Assembly (NCBI GenBank): GCA_964475595.1
Contig: CAYYXG010000007.1
Span: forward strand, 1-64,000
Direction: 5' to 3'
Length of the DNA stretch: 64,000 bases
From: RGEC01 sp964475595
GTDB lineage: Bacteria > Bacteroidota > Bacteroidia > NS11-12g > UBA955
This document shows positions 60,264 to 64,000 of the stretch, in pieces (position 1 is the first letter of the stretch; each line of letters opens with the position of its first letter). A model generated the notes under the pieces. That model had not been told where the DNA came from. It did not search any database and saw only the letters and a list, made by a program, of their open reading frames with translations. The translations under genes and the position numbers were made by a program.

Positions 60264-60680
60264 TCAGCAAAAAGCTTCGTAGGCGCCTGACAAATTGTCG
60301 GCAACCATGTCTGCAGTGCGACCTTCAATCATGTGGCGTTCAACCATATGCACAATTTGACCATCCTTGAAAAGGGCTACTGCCGGAGAAGAGGGCGGAA
60401 ATGGTACCATAAAATCTCTTGCCTTTTGGGTAGCATCGAGGTCCTGGCCTGCAAAAACCGTAAAAAGTCTTTCTGGTTTTTTGCTACCCTGCAAACTTTT
60501 CAGGATGCCGGGGCGGGCACTGCCTGCGGCACAACCGCACACGGAGTTGATCACCACGAGTGTGGTTCCTTCATTATTTGAAAGCGCTTGTTCAACCTCT
60601 TCGGCGGTGCGCAGTTCGGTAAATCCATTATGGGTGAGTTCGGCGCGCATGGGCGCTACAAGCATTTCGGGATAAGGCAT
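60264..60680 (-). CDS. bacilliredoxin (BrxA/BrxB, YphP/YqiW family)
   Basis: A 138-residue thioredoxin-fold protein of the DUF1094 family. MPYPEMLVAPMRAELTHNGF is the family's N terminus, and VCGCAAGSARP carries the CGC redox motif of bacilliredoxins, which remove low-molecular-weight thiols (bacillithiol in Firmicutes) from oxidised proteins. Bacteroidota with this family are thought to use bacillithiol too; no bsh biosynthesis genes are in view. The ATG at 60680 is preferred over 60734 because it fits the family start. A -7 box is 29 nt upstream. The name has nothing to do with BREX phage defence. Confidence 0.9.
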   Translation of the reverse strand: MPYPEMLVAPMRAELTHNGFTELRTAEEVEQALSNNEGTTLVVINSVCGCAAGSARPGILKSLQGSKKPERLFTVFAGQDLDATQKARDFMVPFPPSSPAVALFKDGQIVHMVERHMIEGRTADMVADNLSGAYEAFC

Positions 60681-60709
60681 AACGTTAATTTTACTAATGA
60701 TTACTACTG

Positions 60710-60717
60710 CAAATTTA
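60710..60717 (-). promoter_or_regulatory. -7 promoter box TAAATTTG before bacilliredoxin
   Basis: A perfect TAnnTTTG on the minus strand, 29 nt before the ATG at 60680, in the 126-nt divergent region shared with the prohibitin-like gene. Confidence 0.4.
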
Positions 60718-60806
60718 AGGCCATTTATGTGCATTTAGGGGTAAAATCCATAATGACATCAATTGGCATGATTATTTGTTAATTTTTTACTACAAAATAA
60801 AAAGAA

Positions 60807-61685
60807 ATGAAAAAACTACTGTTTGTTATGTTGGCAGGCCTGTTGCTTGGTGCCTGCACCATTATTCGTCCGGGTGAAACCGGGGTCAAGCGCAAGCTGG
60901 GTAAGCTAGGCAATACCGCATTTGATCCGGGTATTCGTATATACAATCCTTTTCTTTCCACCATATTAAGGGTCCCGGTAAGAACGGTGAATCTGGAAGT
61001 TAAATTGCCGCTTCCCAGCCGTGAGGGATTGACCATACAGTCGGAGATATCCATATTGTATCGCATCGAAAAGCGGTCTGCGCCTGAAGTAATCAAAAAT
61101 ATTGGAATGAATTATGAGGAGGTGGTGATATTGCCTGTTTTTCGTTCAGCGGCTGCGGATGTAACGTCAAGGTTCTATGCAAAAGATATGCATAGTGGTG
61201 AGCGTGCTTTGATTGAAAGAAATATTCGCGATACCATGATGGAAATACTGGGTGCAAAGGGTTTCATTGTAGAAAATGTATTGCTCAAGTCCATTTCTTT
61301 ACCTCCGGGCTTATCGGCTGCTATCGAAGAGAAGTTGAGGGCTGAGCAGGAGGCACAACGCATGGAATTTACCAAGCAGCGAGAAAAACTGGAGGCAGAA
61401 CGCAAGGCGATAGCTGCAGAGGGCGATAAGCAGGCTGCCATTATTGGTGCTCAGGCCCAAGCGGAGGTTGCAAAAATCAAGGCTGAAGGACAGGCGAGTG
61501 CGATTAAAATAGAAGCGGAAGCCAAGGCGAAAGGGAATGATATGCTGGCCAGAAGTTTAACCGGGGATATTTTAAAAAATAATCAGATAGAGGCATTTAG
61601 GGCGTTGTCTCAGAGCAGTAATTCCAAGGTTATCATCACCGATGGAAAAACTCCGCTGCTGGGGATTCCGGATGGTGGGAAATAA
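60807..61685 (+). CDS. SPFH/Band-7 prohibitin-like lipoprotein
   Basis: A 292-residue protein with a lipobox (LLLGAC, Cys17). Residues about 20-185 form an SPFH/Band-7 domain (RPGETGVKRKLGKL, SEISILYRIEKRSAPEVIKNIG, the ALIERNIRDTMMEILGAKGFIVENVLLKSISLP segment). A long charged coiled coil (about 185-250, KLRAEQEAQRMEF) follows. SPFH proteins form large rings that organise membranes or guard proteases such as FtsH; here the lipobox replaces the usual transmembrane helix, so it would sit in the periplasm. Convergent with hutI with no space between the stops. Confidence 0.85.
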   Translation: MKKLLFVMLAGLLLGACTIIRPGETGVKRKLGKLGNTAFDPGIRIYNPFLSTILRVPVRTVNLEVKLPLPSREGLTIQSEISILYRIEKRSAPEVIKNIGMNYEEVVILPVFRSAAADVTSRFYAKDMHSGERALIERNIRDTMMEILGAKGFIVENVLLKSISLPPGLSAAIEEKLRAEQEAQRMEFTKQREKLEAERKAIAAEGDKQAAIIGAQAQAEVAKIKAEGQASAIKIEAEAKAKGNDMLARSLTGDILKNNQIEAFRALSQSSNSKVIITDGKTPLLGIPDGGK

Positions 61686-62921
61686 TCAACTTTTGTTTCC
61701 GCCAATATAAACTTCCTTGGCGTGGTTTATGCCAAAGAAGTACGGCACGGACTGTATGGCGTTTTTTGTATCGGTGGTCCAAAAATCAGCGCGTTTACCC
61801 ACGGCAATGCTTCCGGTTGATTTCTCCAGCCGTAGACTGCGGGCGGCATTGAGGGTAATGGCATTGAATGCCTCAGCAGGCAGCATTTTCATGCGGCTGC
61901 AACCCAGACTCCAAACCATTTGCAGGTTGCACACCGGACTGCTGCCCGGGTTGAAATCAGACGCCAGCGCGAACGGGAGGCCTGCATCCATGATTTTTCG
62001 GGCTGGGGCATAGGGAATATCAAGAAAATAACTGGTTCCTGGCAATCCCACAGGCATTACTTCCGAGTTTTTCAGGCAGCTGATTTCCTCTTCACCCAGA
62101 TGTTCTAGGTGGTCTGCGCTCCATGATCCGGCTTTTACGGCAACCTGAACGCCTCCGGTAATTCCAAGCTCGTTGGCGTGGATTTTGGAGGGAAGTCCCA
62201 GGTTGGCTGCGGCTTCTAGCAAGCGGAGGGTTTGTTCAGGGGTAAAAAAGCCACGGTCGCAAAACACATCCATGTGGTCTGCCAGGCCTTCCTCGCAAAC
62301 TGCAGGCAACATCACATTGATAATATGGGCTACATAGTCTTCCTGTCGGCCTTTAAACTCCGGCGGTACTGCGTGAGCACCCAAAAAGGTAGTTTTGATA
62401 GTTGTATTCACATGGCTTGCAACGCGTCTTGCAATGCGTAGCATTTTTAATTCGCTTTCCACACTGAGGCCATATCCGCTTTTGATTTCCAAGGTGGTGG
62501 TGCCATGTGCAATCATGCGTTTTACTCGCCAAAGACTCTGTTCAAACAGCAATTCTTCATCCATTTCACGCAATTTGGACGAGGAATTTAGGATGCCTCC
62601 ACCGGCTGCCGCAATCTCTTCATAGGATGCACCTTTGAGTCTCATTTCCCATTCGCTGCTGCGGGGTTCGGCGAAAATGCAATGTGTATGGCTGTCAATA
62701 AGTCCGGGCAATACTTCCAGCCCTTTTAGCGAGATAGTTTGGTCTGCCGCAGGCAGGTCAATGCTATCCATACTACCCCAACCCACGAAACAACCGTTTT
62801 CCACCAGCAACCATGCGTCGGTTATGCTATTTACACCAGCCATTTCAGAGCCCTTTAATTGGGTTTTGGGGATAGTTTCAATTCCGTAGATGGCATTGAT
62901 ATGGGTAAATAACTTGCGCAT
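61686..62921 (-). CDS. hutI: imidazolonepropionase
   Basis: A 411-residue amidohydrolase that opens imidazolone-5-propionate to formiminoglutamate in histidine breakdown. SHTHCIFAE contains the HxH metal motif, and RLKGASYEEIAAAGGGILNS is the diagnostic HutI stretch. HANELGITGG and SADHLEHLG provide further ligands, LASDFNPGS gives the metal Asp region and TLNAARSL with GKRADF closes the fold. The ATG at 62921 is the last before the conserved part; an upstream ATG at 62939 is also possible. No hutU, hutH or formiminoglutamate genes are adjacent. Divergent from the gamma carbonic anhydrase gene, 31 nt away. Confidence 0.92.
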   Translation of the reverse strand: MRKLFTHINAIYGIETIPKTQLKGSEMAGVNSITDAWLLVENGCFVGWGSMDSIDLPAADQTISLKGLEVLPGLIDSHTHCIFAEPRSSEWEMRLKGASYEEIAAAGGGILNSSSKLREMDEELLFEQSLWRVKRMIAHGTTTLEIKSGYGLSVESELKMLRIARRVASHVNTTIKTTFLGAHAVPPEFKGRQEDYVAHIINVMLPAVCEEGLADHMDVFCDRGFFTPEQTLRLLEAAANLGLPSKIHANELGITGGVQVAVKAGSWSADHLEHLGEEEISCLKNSEVMPVGLPGTSYFLDIPYAPARKIMDAGLPFALASDFNPGSSPVCNLQMVWSLGCSRMKMLPAEAFNAITLNAARSLRLEKSTGSIAVGKRADFWTTDTKNAIQSVPYFFGINHAKEVYIGGNKS

Positions 62922-62952
62922 GCCCTGCAAAAAAAGCATATTTGAACCGCTT

Positions 62953-63486
62953 ATGAGCATAGATTTAACAGAACGGTTGAAAAAAAGACCTGAAAAAGGC
63001 AAGAATGTATTTTTAGCTACGGGCACTCATGTAATTGGAGATGTGCTTTTGAATGAGGATAGCAACGTATGGTTTGGTGCGGTTTTGCGTGGTGATAGCG
63101 ATAAAATTACTGTGGGACGCCGCACCAATATTCAGGATAATGCTGTTTTACATGCGGATCCCGGTGAGCCGTGCTGGATTGGTGACGATTGCGTGATCGG
63201 ACATAGCGCCATCGTACATGGTGCCAGGTTAAGTCATCATGTGTTGGTGGGGATGAATGCTACGGTGCTGAATAATGCAGAGATTGGAGAATACAGCATC
63301 ATTGGGGCAAATGCTCTGGTGCCATCAGGTATGAAAATTCCACCCTATAGTCTGGTACTGGGTGTACCTGCCAAGGTTGTTAAATCCCTGGATGAAAGCG
63401 TTCATAAGCGAATTCAGGACAATGTAGACGAGTATGTGAATAAGGCAAAGGCCTACCGGGAAGCCGGATTTTCTGCGCCCGAATAA
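62953..63486 (+). CDS. gamma carbonic anhydrase family protein (left-handed beta-helix)
   Basis: A 177-residue protein built from hexapeptide repeats (about 20-135; IGDVLLN, VWFGAVLRGD, IGRRTNIQDNAVLHAD, IGDDCVIGHSAIVHGA, LVGMNATVLN), giving a left-handed beta-helix, plus a C-terminal helix. Candidate metal ligands are the His of VLHAD and the two of IGHSAIVHG, matching the three His of the family, so zinc or iron binding is likely. The family covers true gamma carbonic anhydrases, YrdA/PaaY-type proteins and acyltransferase relatives, so activity is not certain. The ATG at 62953 is chosen to fit the family N terminus. Confidence 0.88.
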   Translation: MSIDLTERLKKRPEKGKNVFLATGTHVIGDVLLNEDSNVWFGAVLRGDSDKITVGRRTNIQDNAVLHADPGEPCWIGDDCVIGHSAIVHGARLSHHVLVGMNATVLNNAEIGEYSIIGANALVPSGMKIPPYSLVLGVPAKVVKSLDESVHKRIQDNVDEYVNKAKAYREAGFSAPE

Positions 63487-63525
63487 TTAGGTTATTCGGA
63501 AAAAAATTCGTATATTGAGGTTTGG

Positions 63526-64000
63526 TTATTTGGTAACCTCAGACGCAGGGGTCTTGTCTGATTTTTTATCCTTTTTATCTTTACCCTTTTCCTCTTTGGA
63601 TTCTTTGTCTGATCCTTTTTTGATGTTGAAGTTGTAGGTAATGCCAATACGATGCTCCCAGAGTTGCTCCCAGTTGTTACCCTGTACATAACCATCCAGT
63701 TGGTCATCGAAGGAAGGAAGCCAAGTAGAATTCAGATTTACATTGAGGTGGGGTGTGCAGCGAATATTTACACCCAGTCCTACGGGGAAATTAAAAAATT
63801 CAACTTTGCGCCAGTCGGGGGTATAATCGGGTTTTTGTCTGTCGCCGTAAAATAATCCCACGCCGGCAACTGCATAAGGTGCCAAAAAGGCATCTTCTTT
63901 CAGCCATTTTCCATTATTAAACTTTATTCTGGCTACCAGGTTGGTGTTAATGCCTTTAAGATTTAACTTGGGATATTGCTCCTGAAAAATGTGTGGTGTG
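63526..64000 (-). CDS. partial outer-membrane beta-barrel protein (N terminus outside the window)
   Basis: The frame is open to the right edge of the window, so only the last 157 or so codons are seen; the start is not in view. Reading from the edge it contains strands (INTNLVARIKFNNGKW, LAPYAVAGVGLFYGD, FFNFPVGLGVNIRC, HLNVNLNSTWLP, HRIGITYNFNI) typical of an OmpW/OprF-like small barrel. A highly charged C-terminal tail follows (about 30 residues rich in Lys, Asp, Glu) ahead of TPASEVTK. That tail is unusual for a barrel, which normally ends at the last strand (here YNFNI). Family and role are unknown. Confidence 0.7.
   Translation of the reverse strand, partial: TPHIFQEQYPKLNLKGINTNLVARIKFNNGKWLKEDAFLAPYAVAGVGLFYGDRQKPDYTPDWRKVEFFNFPVGLGVNIRCTPHLNVNLNSTWLPSFDDQLDGYVQGNNWEQLWEHRIGITYNFNIKKGSDKESKEEKGKDKKDKKSDKTPASEVTK

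Noticed and set aside
60264..60680. Reading bacilliredoxin (BrxA/B) as a BREX phage-defence component
   Set aside because: The protein is a thioredoxin-fold CGC protein; the shared name is coincidental and no pglX, pglZ or brxC genes are present.
1..64000. CRISPR arrays, insertion sequences, prophage or integrase genes
   Set aside because: No regularly spaced direct repeats and no transposase, integrase or phage structural protein was recognised; the repeats found are short palindromes only.

Overview
The window is chromosomal DNA from a member of the Bacteroidota, most likely a draft or metagenome-assembled genome. The evidence is the gene content: TonB-dependent receptor, type IX secretion (T9SS) sorting domains of types A and B, gliding-type C-terminal domains, DUF4403, DUF5106-type thioredoxin proteins and a Kdo transferase. 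It is also shown by the Bacteroidota promoter signature (TTTG / TAnnTTTG) in front of many genes and by the lack of Shine-Dalgarno sequences. Family-level placement (Chitinophagales or Saprospirales-like) cannot be settled from this sequence alone. No rRNA, tRNA, CRISPR array, integrase or transposase was seen.

Layout. 1-5 kb: palindromic intergenic repeats, a ferredoxin-NADP reductase-like flavoprotein, CorA, and an operon of alpha/beta hydrolase, outer-membrane protein and Kdo transferase. 5-9.5 kb: two AT-rich lipoproteins, a TRL-family protein, a TM2 lipoprotein, alanine dehydrogenase, a small membrane protein, a low-molecular-weight phosphatase and a 41-residue lipoprotein. 9.5-19.4 kb: a secreted C1 peptidase, an acyltransferase-like protein, an M49-like metallopeptidase followed by a tail-specific protease, CcmB, and a TerB-like / biotin carboxylase / 2-hydroxyacid dehydrogenase operon. 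19.5-28.4 kb: a compact three-gene operon of TonB-dependent receptor, 1,300-residue T9SS cargo and PorV-family barrel. 28.4-31.2 kb: housekeeping genes greA, HIT, lgt and holB.

31.3-38.5 kb holds an ECF sigma factor, a membrane anti-sigma-like protein with its own PKD and gliding-type C-terminal domain, and a 1,781-residue PKD protein with a T9SS type B sorting domain. The anti-sigma gene is interrupted by a 100-N assembly gap flanked by an exact 55-bp duplication. Collapsing the duplication restores one continuous reading frame, so the gap looks like a scaffolding artefact. 38.5-48.6 kb: mnmE, hairpin repeats, acs, a TlpA-like thioredoxin, an alkyltransferase-like protein with Ala replacing the active-site Cys, a pseudouridine synthase, an AT-rich membrane-protein/winged-helix pair, a MATE transporter and an outer-membrane protein. 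48.6-64 kb: argS, rlmH, an OmpA-family lipoprotein, DUF4403, a bile-acid-type symporter, a LysE-type exporter, an inositol monophosphatase, a 1,495-residue secreted M4 metallopeptidase with Ig/PKD repeats and a type B sorting domain, bacilliredoxin, a prohibitin-like lipoprotein, HutI, a gamma carbonic anhydrase and a truncated outer-membrane protein.

Three things stand out as possible undescribed biology. The first is the TonB receptor / T9SS cargo / PorV-family cassette, which has no SusD. The second is the sigma/anti-sigma/PKD-giant locus, where the anti-sigma carries a domain resembling that of the neighbouring cargo. The third is the recurrent placement of the TAnnTTTG (or TAnnTTCG) -7 box only 4-8 nt before start codons, which implies many leaderless or near-leaderless mRNAs and corrects several starts to GTG or TTG.
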